In this document: piece by piece, positions 31,581 to 41,149 of the stretch
Layout: the number at the start of each line of letters is the position of its first letter
How positions within the stretch are numbered: the first letter of the stretch is position 1
NCBI GenBank assembly: GCA_015075375.1
Contig: JABTUM010000002.1
Location: forward strand, 1,537,393-1,601,392
Reading direction: 5' to 3'
DNA length: 64,000 nucleotides
DNA from: Planctomycetota bacterium
GTDB taxonomy: Bacteria; Planctomycetota; SZUA-567; H5-PLA8
Notes under the pieces: model-generated
Seen by the model: only the letters and a program-made list of their open reading frames with translations
Told to the model about the DNA's origin: nothing
Database searches by the model: none
Program-made: the position numbers and the translations under genes

Positions 31581-32389
31581 AAGGCACAACGGATTCCTAA
31601 TGGACCTACATCTGACCCACTCACTTCAGCTTCTTATTTGTTTTCAACTTCCTTGTCAACAATCCGCCCCAGGCTGGCGGCAGGTCACGCCTCATCTTTC
31701 CGCGTACCCCTTCGGCCCTGCTGCCCATGCACTGCGGCCGTTCGCAGTCCGTGCCCAACGGCGTAACGCCCGCGCATGGCATCGGCCCTCTGCACACTTT
31801 CTTGAAGCCCAGCATGCGCACGAGCCTTCTTCGACTGCGCGGTGGAGCCAAGTCCAAGGAAGCCACCCCTTCAACGTTCACAACACCCCATCACACGCCT
31901 GGTAGGCACGCGCCCCGCGCGCAGAATTAGAAAATCCCAAAACAACCACACCCACTTACGACTACGCGAAACCGCCCTGCACGGCCGGACGCCGAAGGGC
32001 GCGGAAAGCCGCGCTTTTTGGGCCCTCATACCACCTGCACCCGTTCAGCCCCTCGCGCATAGCCGCCCACGCGCTAAGCACCTGCGTGCAAATATACGCT
32101 TTGCAGCAGCCATTTATAGCAGTTTTATAGCAAAATCGAATTTTTGCTCGACGTGCGCGAGGTGGTATAGACCGCGTTTTCGCGCTCATAAGTCCTTAAA
32201 ACTCGTTCGAGAAAATCCCGCACAAGAGCACCCCGCTTCGCATCGTGAATGTTCCACGTGGAACATTTGCGCTTTTGTTATGACCGCACCACCCCCGGCG
32301 AGACCCTGTGATATCCCCGTTTTCCGGAATGACCCGCCCTTGTCGCCACGTCCTACCTTGAGATAGATTGGCCACACGGAGATGCGTTC
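31581..32389. other. Intergenic region with a parS-type site
   Basis: About 800 bp without a credible gene: short frames on both strands (31600-31905, 31621-31881, 31842-32366) overlap each other and lack ribosome sites. The right half is AT-rich around 32090-32150 (TTTATAGCAGTTTTATAGC). It contains the ParB site at 32250-32265 and the promoter of msrA. Confidence 0.55.
32250..32265. promoter_or_regulatory. parS: parS (ParB/Spo0J-binding) site
   Basis: TGTTCCACGTGGAACA is a perfect 16-bp palindrome, extended to 20 bp by AA/TT, and matches the bacterial parS consensus TGTTNCACGTGNAACA. In bacteria ParB loads there and segregates the origin region. parS sites cluster near oriC, so this part of the chromosome is probably origin-proximal. 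No parA or parB gene is in the window. Confidence 0.85.
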
Positions 32390-33016
32390 ATGCTACTCAA
32401 GAATTGCTGGATGCTTACGGCGCTGCTGGCAGCACTCGCCGCCGCCGCCCACGCCGCCGAACCTAAGGAAGAACCCAAAATGCCCGAACCGAAACTCGAA
32501 CTCGCCACCTTTGGACAAGGCTGCTTCTGGTGCGCCGAAGCCATCTTCGTACGCATCGACGGCGTCTCGAAATCCGTGAGCGGCTACATGGGCGGGAAGA
32601 TCGAAAATCCCACGTATAAGCAGATCTGCAATGGAGATACAGGACACGCCGAAGTCATTCAGGTGACCTACGACCCGGCCAAAGTCAGCTTCGATAAGCT
32701 CCTCGACGTCTTCTTCACCTCCCACGATCCGACCACGCTCAACCGCCAGGGCAACGACGTCGGAACCCAATACCGCAGCGTGGTTTTCTATCACTCCGAG
32801 GAACAGAAAAAGCAGGCCGAAGCCGCCAAAGCAAAATGGAATCAGTCGGGCAAGTTCCGCAACCCGATCGTCACCGAAATCAGCCCCGCGCAGACCTTCT
32901 ACAAGGCCGAAGACTATCACCAGGAATACTTTAAGCTGAACCCCAACAAGCCCTATTGCCGCGCCATCATTGCCCCGAAGGTCGAAAAGCTGGAAAAAGA
33001 GTTGGGCAAGAAGTAG
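32390..33016 (+). CDS. msrA: Secreted peptide methionine sulfoxide reductase A
   Basis: 208 residues, EC 1.8.4.11, which reduces the S form of methionine sulfoxide in proteins. A signal peptide (residues 1-22, LTALLAALAAAAHAA) predicts a periplasmic enzyme. The active site GCFWCAE has its nucleophile Cys near residue 44, and the family motifs GYMGG, YDPAKVSFDKLL, FFTSHDPTTLNRQGNDVGTQYRS (in parts) and EDYHQEYF follow. A resolving Cys may be the one in NKPYCRAII. GGAG is 8 nt before the start. It stands alone. Confidence 0.95.
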   Translation: MLLKNCWMLTALLAALAAAAHAAEPKEEPKMPEPKLELATFGQGCFWCAEAIFVRIDGVSKSVSGYMGGKIENPTYKQICNGDTGHAEVIQVTYDPAKVSFDKLLDVFFTSHDPTTLNRQGNDVGTQYRSVVFYHSEEQKKQAEAAKAKWNQSGKFRNPIVTEISPAQTFYKAEDYHQEYFKLNPNKPYCRAIIAPKVEKLEKELGKK

Positions 33017-33150
33017 CCGCACCGCAGGAATCGAAAAGAAGGCCTATTGAGTTGCATCACCCGCGCCCGCGGAATCGTCTTATTTCGTGAGGACGCCGTG
33101 ACTTACAAAGGTTAGTAACGTATGAACCGTGGGGGCGGGCAGCCCACACC

Positions 33151-36100
33151 ATGAGTTTTGCCGGCGCACGATCACGAAGCCTCACCTTCGCCTTAACTCA
33201 CGCTAAGGCCTTGGGTTACGTGCACGCCACGGCCCTCGCGCTGGCCTTCCTCCTGGCCTTGCCAGCCGACCTCCGCGCCGCCGAAGCGACAATCCAGCTC
33301 CCCGAAGCCCAAGGCGCGCTCCTCGGCCCCGACGATACGCTCGAACTGAACCTGATCCTGAACGCTCCCGCCGACGGGATGCAAACACAGGCGCCGCAGG
33401 TACTTGCATACCTTTTGGCCGCCGGGCAAGCCGCGCCCGAAGCCGCCGCCGCGGCTCAGGGCCGCGTCTTCGCTTGGGCCTCCCCCACCCAATCCGGCAC
33501 TTGGCACCTGCACGTCCGCGGCCTCACGCCGCCCGGTGACGGCGAGGCCTGGGACCTGCTCCTGAGATGGTCCTGGCCGGGTACGAAAGTCCAAGGCGAG
33601 CAACGACTTCCAGGTGCGATCCGCTTCCGCACCGGCTTGCCCGATGTGGTCTTGCTCTGCGACGGTTCGCTCTCCATGGGCCGCAACGATCCCGAACGCC
33701 TCCGCGTCGAAGCCGCGCGGATGTTCGTCCGCCTTGGCTGGCGCTCCGGCGGCATCGGACGCGTCGCCGTCGCCCAGTTCGACGACCACACGCGCGTCCT
33801 TTTGCCGCTCACGCCGGTCGATCAGCCGGCGCACTTCGAGCCGGCCTTCGAGAACCTCCGCGAAATGGGCCAGACCGATATCAACGGCGGCATCCGCTTG
33901 GCGCTCAAGCTGTTACAAGAAGGCGCCCAAGGCCGGCGCACCGCCATCGTGCTCCTCAGCGACGGCAAGCAAGAACCCGGCGACTACGCCGACGTACATC
34001 TCGAAGCCAAAGCCGCCGGCGTCCCGATTCATACCCTCGCGCTGGGCGGCACGGCCGACCGCGAACTCCTCAAGCGCATCGCCGACGAGACCGGCGGAAC
34101 CTTCAGCAGCGCCGCGAGCGGGCAGGAATTGCTGCATCTGTACGGCGCGGTGGCCGGTCGCATCGCCGGTGGCCGCACCGTCTTGAGCACCCGGCTTAAC
34201 TCCAACGCGAGCGCGACGTTCCCTGCCGACGGCTCGATCCGTTCGCTCTCCGCCAGCACTTTGAGTGACCGGACCGGCGTGCTGAATCTGAAGGATCCGC
34301 GCGGCGCGGCCTGGCCCAGCGAAGCGCGAGCGCATGCGGTCATGTATCTGCAGTGGCCCGCAATCGGTGCGTGGGAAACGAGTTGGCAAAGCGCCGAAGC
34401 CGCCGCCGCGCAGTTGGAACTCGCGGCCCAGACGGCGCTTTACCCGCTCTTCTTCCGTGCGCAGCCGATCTCCGGAGCGCCCCTGGAACTCGATGCCGAC
34501 GCACCGCGCGCCGCCTTCTCGCTGGCCGAAGGCGCGGGGCTCGTGCCCGAAGCGCGCGTCGAACTTGCGCTTTACGTGAACGGCTCGCAGACGCCGCTCG
34601 AATCCGGCGTGCTTGCAGCCTCTGCCGGCGACGGGCTTTACACCGCGCTCTTCGAGAAGCTCGCCGCCGCGCAACTCCCCGACGGCACGCGCGGCGAAGT
34701 ACGCCTCGTGGCTCAAGGTCCGCGCTTGGCCGATCAACCCTTCCGGCGCGAAGCGATCTCCGCGTGGGTGCTCCGCCGCAGCGCGCGCCGCACGCTGGAA
34801 GCGCCGAGCGCGATTGAATTTGGCGTACAAGCTTCGGGAGAGTCGCTCAGCGCGCCGCTGAACATCCGTGTGCGCGGGCGCGGCGGTCCGTTCGGTGCGC
34901 GGCTCGAACGCGCCGAAGCGCTCTCGGCGTTGCCGCAAGCACCCGAACTCGCCGGCGTTCCGGAACGCCTGGAAGCGCAAGGCTCCGCGCCACTTACGCT
35001 GAACGTAACGCTCCCCGAAGCGCTCCCGCCCGGCCTTTACGGCGGGCGCATCGCGCTGCGCGTGGACGCGGATGGACGCGACGAGCCGCTCGAGGCCGCC
35101 GTTCCGTGGCGCGTGGAAGTCACCGCACCGGCGCTCGTCCTCGAACCGCAGGCGCTGGATTTGGGGCCGCTCTGGCCCGGCGAACACGCCAACGTCGCAC
35201 TGCGCGCCGCGACCAACGCCGGACGCCTGCGCGTCTTCTCGTTCCAACTGCGTGACGAGAACCGAGTTGCCTTCGCGCATCCGGCCGCATGGCAACCCGC
35301 GGCGCCGCTGCGTGCCGCGCGCCCTGCGCTGCGGCTGCTCGACGAATCTCCGGGGCTCGTGGCGCTGGATCGAAAAGGCCAGGCCTTCGAACTCGATTTC
35401 ATGGTCGCGCACGACGCCGTGGCCGGACCGTTCGAAGCGCGCGTGGTGCTGCGCGATTTCGACGGCGTCGAACGCGCGAGTCTTCCCGTACGCGGGCGCG
35501 TCCGCGCCACCGCGCTGGTGCTGGAAAACGAACCCGTACTGGGACGCTTGGAACCCGGGGACCGCGAAGAGTTTCCGTTCTCGTGGCGGCTCGATCCGGC
35601 TCCGCCCGGAGGGTTGCTGCCGGCGGCGAGTTTCCGCAGCGGCGGCGACGATCCGGCGCGCGGAGCGGCGCAGGCCCGCGTCGGCGCGGCCGGTCCCAAC
35701 GGCGTCTTGACGCTCAACGTCGCCCAGCCCGCCCCCGCCGGCGCGCTCACCGGCTGGATCGAACTGCGCCGCGGTCCCGCGCTGCTTTTAAGCCGTTGGC
35801 AGGCCGAGGTTATTGCGCCGGCACTGACGCTCGATCCACCCGAACTGGATTTCGGCTTCCTGCGGCCGGGGCAGATCAAGAGCCTCCCGCTGAACGTCAC
35901 CCTCCGCGCCGCGCGCGGCGTGCGCCTCCAGCCGGAGCTACCGCAACCGCTGGCCAAGCCGCGCTTTCCGGAGATGCAACTGGAAGACGCGCTGAGCACC
36001 ACGCTCCAGCCCGCGGACATACTCCCCGGAGCCTCGCTCGCCCGCGATGCGCGCATCGCCGTTCCGGAAAGCGCGCAAGACGGGCTGTACGCTTCGGCGC

Positions 36101-39100
36101 TCTTGCTACGCACGCGCTTAGGCGAAGTGCGCGTCCCTGTCCGCGTGCGCGTCCAAAGCCCGATTCCGATCCCGCCCTTCCACGTCACGCCCACCGAAGT
36201 CAAGCTGCGCATTCTGGATAGCGTGCCCGAAGCGCCGCTCACGCTGGTGCTGACCAGCCACCGCGACGAAGACTTGGCGATCCGCCTGCACGCCGAACCC
36301 GGACCGGGATCGGCCCAAGCCTGCGCCTTGATTTTGGATGCCTCCGGCCGAGGCGCGGCGGAAGCGAAGCGCGAACTCCCGGGCCGCGCGCGACTTAGCG
36401 TGCTGATCCAAGCCCATCCCGACGCCGTGGACGGCGAGACCGGACTGGTCGTGCTCGAAGGCGAACGCGAACGCCAAGCGGTCCGCGTGCGCATCGAACG
36501 CGTGGACAGTCCGCCCACCGCCGCCGCGCCGCGCGCTTCGCCGCTCCTCGATTTCTTCGACTGGGTGCGCCTGCTGGTCCTCTTACTGCTTCTGCTGCTG
36601 GTACTTCTGGCGCGCGCGCTGCTCAAACGCCGCTGGGTGCGCTACGCGACGTACGCGATGCTGCTTCACGCGGCCTTCTTCCTGATCGCCATTCCGCCGG
36701 GGCAGATGGTCGGCGCGCTGCCCGAATCGGTGCAGATCACGCTCCTGACGACGCAGGACGATTGGGGCGGCGCGCTCTCGCCCGAACAGCGCCGCCGCCT
36801 CGACGAACTGGGCGCTTCCGCCGATGCCGGCGGCGGCGCGCAAGCCGCCGCCGCCGAATCGGCTCCGCCCGGCGCCGGCGGGCACGATCTCCTTCAGCCC
36901 GAAGACCTTACCAGCGCCGCCGCCGCACCCGCCGCCGCCGCGCCGCTGGCCTCCGCGCAACTCGAAGCCGCCGCGCCGCCGCCGCCCGCGCCCGAAAGTT
37001 CGCGCGCCGCGCCTTCGGCCTCCGCCGACGACGCTCCGCTCGCCGCGCTTCCGGTCGATCGACCGGTGCCTGCGCCGGCTCCGCAAACGCCGCAGCCGCA
37101 ACCGGTTCGTGCCGAATCCAGCGGCCCCGTCTTCGCTTCCGAACCGGCCCTGGAACTGCCCAGCCGCGATCCGCGCGAAGCGCAACCTCGCGCCGCGCCC
37201 GAAGCCGCTTGGACGCCGCCGCAAGCATCGGCGCAGCCAGCGGTTGCGCCACGCACCCCGGCGCCGGTGCAGGAGCGGCCCACACGCGAAGCGCCCGCCG
37301 TCTCGGATCTGCCGTTCTTCGAAGCGCCGCTCGACGCGCCTGCCGTCGCGCAGGCTACGCCGGTTCCGGCGGCCGCGCCAAACTCCGAAGCGCGCACGAC
37401 TTCCGTCTCCGGCTCGGCGCCGCCCGCGCCTGCGGCTTCGACCTTGGCCGCGGCCGTAACCACGCGCCAAACCGGCAGCGCGCCGAACGCGCAACCGCTG
37501 GCCTCGAGCACCCTTGGAGATTCCCAAGCGCCGTCATTCGCCGCGGCGCTCAGCGGTCCCGCGCACGCCGGCAAGGCCGCCGGAAGCGTCGAGCGCTCCG
37601 GCCGCGGCGCGGCCGGCGGATCGCCCGGCGATCCCGCGCTGGACTTCGGCGCACCAAACACCGGCTCGGCCGGAAACGGCTCGCAGCCGGGCGCGACCGG
37701 AAGCGGCAGCGGTCCGCAAGCGCTTCCCGGCGCGCGCGGTTCTGGACTCGGTGCGTTGCTGGAAGGCGGCGCGGGCAACGATCTTGCCGCGCTGGGACGC
37801 CTCACCGGTACAAGCCTCTCCGGCGCCGGCGGACCGCGTGCGACGCACGGCGGCTTGGCGCCCGGACCGCAATCCGGCTCCGGAAGCGGAATCGATTCAA
37901 GCGCAGGCCACGCAAACGGCACCCAGCCCGGAGCTGCCGGACGCGCCGCATCCGGCAGCGGTAAAGGCGATGCTCCGTTGGATTTAGGCTCCGCGCCCGG
38001 CACCGGCGGACGCGGCCAGACGCCCGGTCCGGGCGCCGCCGACGCCGGAAAAGGAACCGGCCGCGCCGAAGCCGCCGGAAGCGGCCTGGGCTTCGGCGGC
38101 GCGTTCGGCCCCGGCAGCGGAACCGATCTGGCCGGCCTGCCGGGCGGGATGCCCTCGGCCGGGCCTTCGATGCCGCGCACGCAACCCTATGACTCGCATG
38201 CCGATTACGCGCTCGCCTGGGCCGACGGCAAGTCGCGCGACCCCAGCCTGAGTCCCGGGCCCAGCGCGCGGAACACCGGCCTGCGCCCGCAATGGGGCCA
38301 TCCCACGCATGCATCCCTGAAGCTGGTTCTGGGCCTCGCGCGCCACCGCGGCGACTGGAACAGTTCGCCGACGGCGCTCTTCCATTTGGCCGCGGCCTTC
38401 CGCGAACGCTGCGGCTTGCCCGACGTGACCGTCGCGGTCCGCGAAGTCGGGCTCGAAGACCGCGCGGCCTTGAACGCCTGCACGTTGGTGCTCCTGACCA
38501 GCAACGATCCGGTCCCGCTGAACCCCTTGGAAGAGAAAGGCTTACAGGCGTATCTGGCGCAAGGCGGTACGCTCTGGGTCAACGACTCCAGCGCCAGCGG
38601 CGACGAACGCTTCGACCGCGCGTTCCTGGCTCAGTTGGCCAAGCTCTGGCCGCACGCGCCGCTGCGGCTGCTGCCGTCCGACCATCACGTCTTCGCCAGC
38701 GCGTACGAGTTGCGCGAAGGCTACAAAGGCTACCGCATCCCGCCGGGAGATAAGTTCCGCGAGCAATTCTTCCGCGGGCTGGACCTGCCCGACGGCGCCG
38801 GCGAAGCGCGCACGGCGCTCTTTTACACGCGCAACGACTACGCCGACGGCCTGGAGATCGATCCGCGCATGACCGCCGGGCGCCTCTCGCTCACCGACCT
38901 GACGCCCGACGAAATGCTGGAAGGTTCGTTGCGCGTAGGGATTAACCTGATCGCGTACGCGCTGAAGCACGATGCGCCGCGCTTCCCGCCGCCGCCCGAA
39001 GGCAGCGCGCACGACCGCAAGCTTTACCGCTACGAAGGCCCGCCGCTTCCGGTCTTCGATTCGTTCGTCGTCGCCGAAGCCGGCGGATTGAGCTGGAAAG

Positions 39101-39537
39101 CCGAGGACTGGGGCAGCCCCGCGACCGTCGAAGCCGCGCGCGCCGGCGAGTTTGGCGGCTTGCGTGTGCGTTTCCAAGGCAGCGCGAAGATGAAAGCCGC
39201 CGTCGCGCGGGAACTGGATCTCGACTTGAGCGCCGCGAAAGCGCTGGTCTTCGATCTGCACAGTTCGCTGCCGCATGGCATCAATGCCGCGCTCTTGTAT
39301 CAGACCGCGCCGGACTTCGCGGGCTTCGAAACGCGCCCGGTCTTTGTCCGGCCGGGCTGGAACCGCGGCCTGCGCTTCCCTTTAGAGCTAGACGACTTCA
39401 AGAGTTCCAAGAACGAGTGGAAGACCTACGACACGCCGTTCCGGCCGCGCACGCACGTCCGGCGGCTGGCGATTCTGCTCTACAACCAGGATGCGGCGGG
39501 GACGGTGCTGCTGCAGAACCTGCGGATCGAGAAATAG
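33151..39537 (+). CDS. Giant VWA-domain membrane protein with DUF4159-like C-terminus
   Basis: 2128 residues. Signal-like segment near residues 25-45. A VWA domain (about 165-340) with MIDAS LLCDGSLSMG and later DINGG and LLSDGKQEPG. Then several beta-sandwich domains. Two adjacent membrane segments (about 1135-1195, LLVLLLLLLLVLLARALL and YAMLLHAAFFLIAIP). A 450-residue Ala/Pro/Gly/Ser-rich stretch (about 1215-1660). A DUF4159-like domain (about 1690-1950, TLVLLTSNDPVPLNPLEEKG, GGTLWVNDSS, VGINLIAYALKH), and a final beta-sandwich. VWA plus DUF4159 proteins of planctomycete-like genomes belong to BatA/MoxR-type envelope clusters; no MoxR gene is adjacent. Probably an envelope complex scaffold. 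No strong ribosome site at the start. Confidence 0.85.
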   Translation: MSFAGARSRSLTFALTHAKALGYVHATALALAFLLALPADLRAAEATIQLPEAQGALLGPDDTLELNLILNAPADGMQTQAPQVLAYLLAAGQAAPEAAAAAQGRVFAWASPTQSGTWHLHVRGLTPPGDGEAWDLLLRWSWPGTKVQGEQRLPGAIRFRTGLPDVVLLCDGSLSMGRNDPERLRVEAARMFVRLGWRSGGIGRVAVAQFDDHTRVLLPLTPVDQPAHFEPAFENLREMGQTDINGGIRLALKLLQEGAQGRRTAIVLLSDGKQEPGDYADVHLEAKAAGVPIHTLALGGTADRELLKRIADETGGTFSSAASGQELLHLYGAVAGRIAGGRTVLSTRLNSNASATFPADGSIRSLSASTLSDRTGVLNLKDPRGAAWPSEARAHAVMYLQWPAIGAWETSWQSAEAAAAQLELAAQTALYPLFFRAQPISGAPLELDADAPRAAFSLAEGAGLVPEARVELALYVNGSQTPLESGVLAASAGDGLYTALFEKLAAAQLPDGTRGEVRLVAQGPRLADQPFRREAISAWVLRRSARRTLEAPSAIEFGVQASGESLSAPLNIRVRGRGGPFGARLERAEALSALPQAPELAGVPERLEAQGSAPLTLNVTLPEALPPGLYGGRIALRVDADGRDEPLEAAVPWRVEVTAPALVLEPQALDLGPLWPGEHANVALRAATNAGRLRVFSFQLRDENRVAFAHPAAWQPAAPLRAARPALRLLDESPGLVALDRKGQAFELDFMVAHDAVAGPFEARVVLRDFDGVERASLPVRGRVRATALVLENEPVLGRLEPGDREEFPFSWRLDPAPPGGLLPAASFRSGGDDPARGAAQARVGAAGPNGVLTLNVAQPAPAGALTGWIELRRGPALLLSRWQAEVIAPALTLDPPELDFGFLRPGQIKSLPLNVTLRAARGVRLQPELPQPLAKPRFPEMQLEDALSTTLQPADILPGASLARDARIAVPESAQDGLYASALLLRTRLGEVRVPVRVRVQSPIPIPPFHVTPTEVKLRILDSVPEAPLTLVLTSHRDEDLAIRLHAEPGPGSAQACALILDASGRGAAEAKRELPGRARLSVLIQAHPDAVDGETGLVVLEGERERQAVRVRIERVDSPPTAAAPRASPLLDFFDWVRLLVLLLLLLLVLLARALLKRRWVRYATYAMLLHAAFFLIAIPPGQMVGALPESVQITLLTTQDDWGGALSPEQRRRLDELGASADAGGGAQAAAAESAPPGAGGHDLLQPEDLTSAAAAPAAAAPLASAQLEAAAPPPPAPESSRAAPSASADDAPLAALPVDRPVPAPAPQTPQPQPVRAESSGPVFASEPALELPSRDPREAQPRAAPEAAWTPPQASAQPAVAPRTPAPVQERPTREAPAVSDLPFFEAPLDAPAVAQATPVPAAAPNSEARTTSVSGSAPPAPAASTLAAAVTTRQTGSAPNAQPLASSTLGDSQAPSFAAALSGPAHAGKAAGSVERSGRGAAGGSPGDPALDFGAPNTGSAGNGSQPGATGSGSGPQALPGARGSGLGALLEGGAGNDLAALGRLTGTSLSGAGGPRATHGGLAPGPQSGSGSGIDSSAGHANGTQPGAAGRAASGSGKGDAPLDLGSAPGTGGRGQTPGPGAADAGKGTGRAEAAGSGLGFGGAFGPGSGTDLAGLPGGMPSAGPSMPRTQPYDSHADYALAWADGKSRDPSLSPGPSARNTGLRPQWGHPTHASLKLVLGLARHRGDWNSSPTALFHLAAAFRERCGLPDVTVAVREVGLEDRAALNACTLVLLTSNDPVPLNPLEEKGLQAYLAQGGTLWVNDSSASGDERFDRAFLAQLAKLWPHAPLRLLPSDHHVFASAYELREGYKGYRIPPGDKFREQFFRGLDLPDGAGEARTALFYTRNDYADGLEIDPRMTAGRLSLTDLTPDEMLEGSLRVGINLIAYALKHDAPRFPPPPEGSAHDRKLYRYEGPPLPVFDSFVVAEAGGLSWKAEDWGSPATVEAARAGEFGGLRVRFQGSAKMKAAVARELDLDLSAAKALVFDLHSSLPHGINAALLYQTAPDFAGFETRPVFVRPGWNRGLRFPLELDDFKSSKNEWKTYDTPFRPRTHVRRLAILLYNQDAAGTVLLQNLRIEK

Positions 39538-39583
39538 TCCGCCGGGCGCCGATCAGCATGCCAACCAAAGCAGCGTCAACGGC

Positions 39584-41029
39584 TTAGGGAATCTGGTGGA
39601 TCAGGATGCGGCCGGTGAAGGTGCCGGTCTTTTCGCGCCCGACGGCCACGACCAAGGTATCGCCGCCAGTCACCAGCTTGCGCTTTTTGGCTTGCTGCAC
39701 GCCTTGGCGCAACACCTCGCTGGTGTGCCGCCAGCGCCGGCAAGGCAACGGCGTGACCCCCCACAGCAACGTCATGCGCCCTACCGCGCGCGGATCGGGG
39801 CTGAGTCCCAGCACCGGCACGCGCGGGCGCGAGGAAGATACGTAACGCGCGGTCGTGCTGGAATGCGTAACAGCCACAATCGCGCGGACTTGCATGCTGC
39901 GCGCGATCTTCTCGACGCCCAGCGCCAGCGCATCGTGCAAGCTGCCCAGATGCGCCTCGCGGCCCACATCCTTATAGTAGAGATCCGCGCCCAGTTTGAA
40001 GCGTTCGGCCTCCTCGGCAATGCGGCTCATCGTCGCCACCGTCTCGACCGGATACTTGCCGACGGCCGTCTCGCCGCTGAGCATCACCGCGCCGGTGCCG
40101 TCGAGAATCGCGTTCGATACGTCGCTCACCTCGGCGCGCGTGGGGCGCGGATGCTGGGTCATCGATTCAAGCATCTGCGTGGCGGTGATGACCGGCGTGT
40201 CGAGGCGGTTGCAGAGCTGGATCAAGCGCTTCTGGATCGGCGGGACCCGTTCGAAAGCCAGTTCGACGCCCAAGTCGCCGCGCGCGACCATGATGCCGTC
40301 GCTGGCCTTGACGATATCTTCAAGCTTTTCAAGCGCTTCGGGCTTTTCGATCTTCGCGATCAGCCATGGCGCGAACTCGACCTTCGCGAGCCGCTTGCGC
40401 ACCGGATCGAGGTCTTCGGGGCGGCGAACGAAAGAGAGCGCCACGAAATCGACGCGGTTCGCGATGCCCCACTCCAGATCCTGCAAATCCTTCTTCGTCA
40501 CGCTGGGAATGCTCAGCTTCGCGCCAGGCAGGTTCAGACCTTTGCGGCTCTTGAGCGTCCCGCCGCTGGCAAAGCGAACCTTTACACGTCCGCGCGAAAT
40601 GGACAGCACGTGGGCTTCCATGCCGCCGTCGTCGAAGAGCATGCGGTCGCCGCGCGTCAAATCGTCGGCGAGCGCGGGGTATTCGATCGGCAGCGCCCCA
40701 GCCGGCGCTTTTCCGCCGCGCTTTACGGAGGCCAGCGTGACCACTTCGCCGTCGGCGATCTCGACGGCGTCGCCCGGCAGAGTGCCGACGCGAATCTTGG
40801 GTCCGCAGAGATCCTGGAGGACGCCGACGGGAACCCCCGCGGCTTCGGACGCGGCGCGCAGTTCGGCCAGCATCCGGGCGTGGGCCTCGTACTCGCCGTG
40901 GCTGAAGTTGAGGCGCGCGACGTTCATGCCCGCGCGGATCATGCGTTCCAGCGTCTTGCGGTTCGCACTCGCGGGGCCCAGGGTGCAGATGATCTTCGTG
41001 CGGCGAAAGCACGCGTTCGGCGACGGCAT
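39584..41029 (-). CDS. pyk: Pyruvate kinase
   Basis: 481 residues from ATG 41029 (MPSPNACFRRTKIICTLGPA), which has GAGGA at 7 nt; the frame is open upstream but overlaps the opposite gene. EC 2.7.1.40, last step of glycolysis. Motifs in order: TKIICTLGPAS, GMNVARLNFSHG, DLCGPKIRVG, the B domain, FVALSFVRRPEDL, IAKIEKPEAL, DGIMVARGDLGVE, PVITATQMLESM and GTGAVMLSGETA. The C-terminal regulatory domain is complete. Divergent from the C45-type gene; the 120 bp between them holds both promoters. Confidence 0.96.
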   Translation of the reverse strand: MPSPNACFRRTKIICTLGPASANRKTLERMIRAGMNVARLNFSHGEYEAHARMLAELRAASEAAGVPVGVLQDLCGPKIRVGTLPGDAVEIADGEVVTLASVKRGGKAPAGALPIEYPALADDLTRGDRMLFDDGGMEAHVLSISRGRVKVRFASGGTLKSRKGLNLPGAKLSIPSVTKKDLQDLEWGIANRVDFVALSFVRRPEDLDPVRKRLAKVEFAPWLIAKIEKPEALEKLEDIVKASDGIMVARGDLGVELAFERVPPIQKRLIQLCNRLDTPVITATQMLESMTQHPRPTRAEVSDVSNAILDGTGAVMLSGETAVGKYPVETVATMSRIAEEAERFKLGADLYYKDVGREAHLGSLHDALALGVEKIARSMQVRAIVAVTHSSTTARYVSSSRPRVPVLGLSPDPRAVGRMTLLWGVTPLPCRRWRHTSEVLRQGVQQAKKRKLVTGGDTLVVAVGREKTGTFTGRILIHQIP

Positions 41030-41149
41030 GGTTGATTCCTCGATGCGAAGGAATAGCGTAATCGCGCGCGCAGCGAATGCCACGTTCAAGAACTCCCGCG
41101 TGCGGGGTTCTCGCGGTAGAATGTAAGCAACGGTAAAGGAGCGCCCCGG

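Noticed and set aside
31600..32366. Several short frames around the parS site
   Set aside because: They overlap each other on both strands and look unstructured; no start signals.
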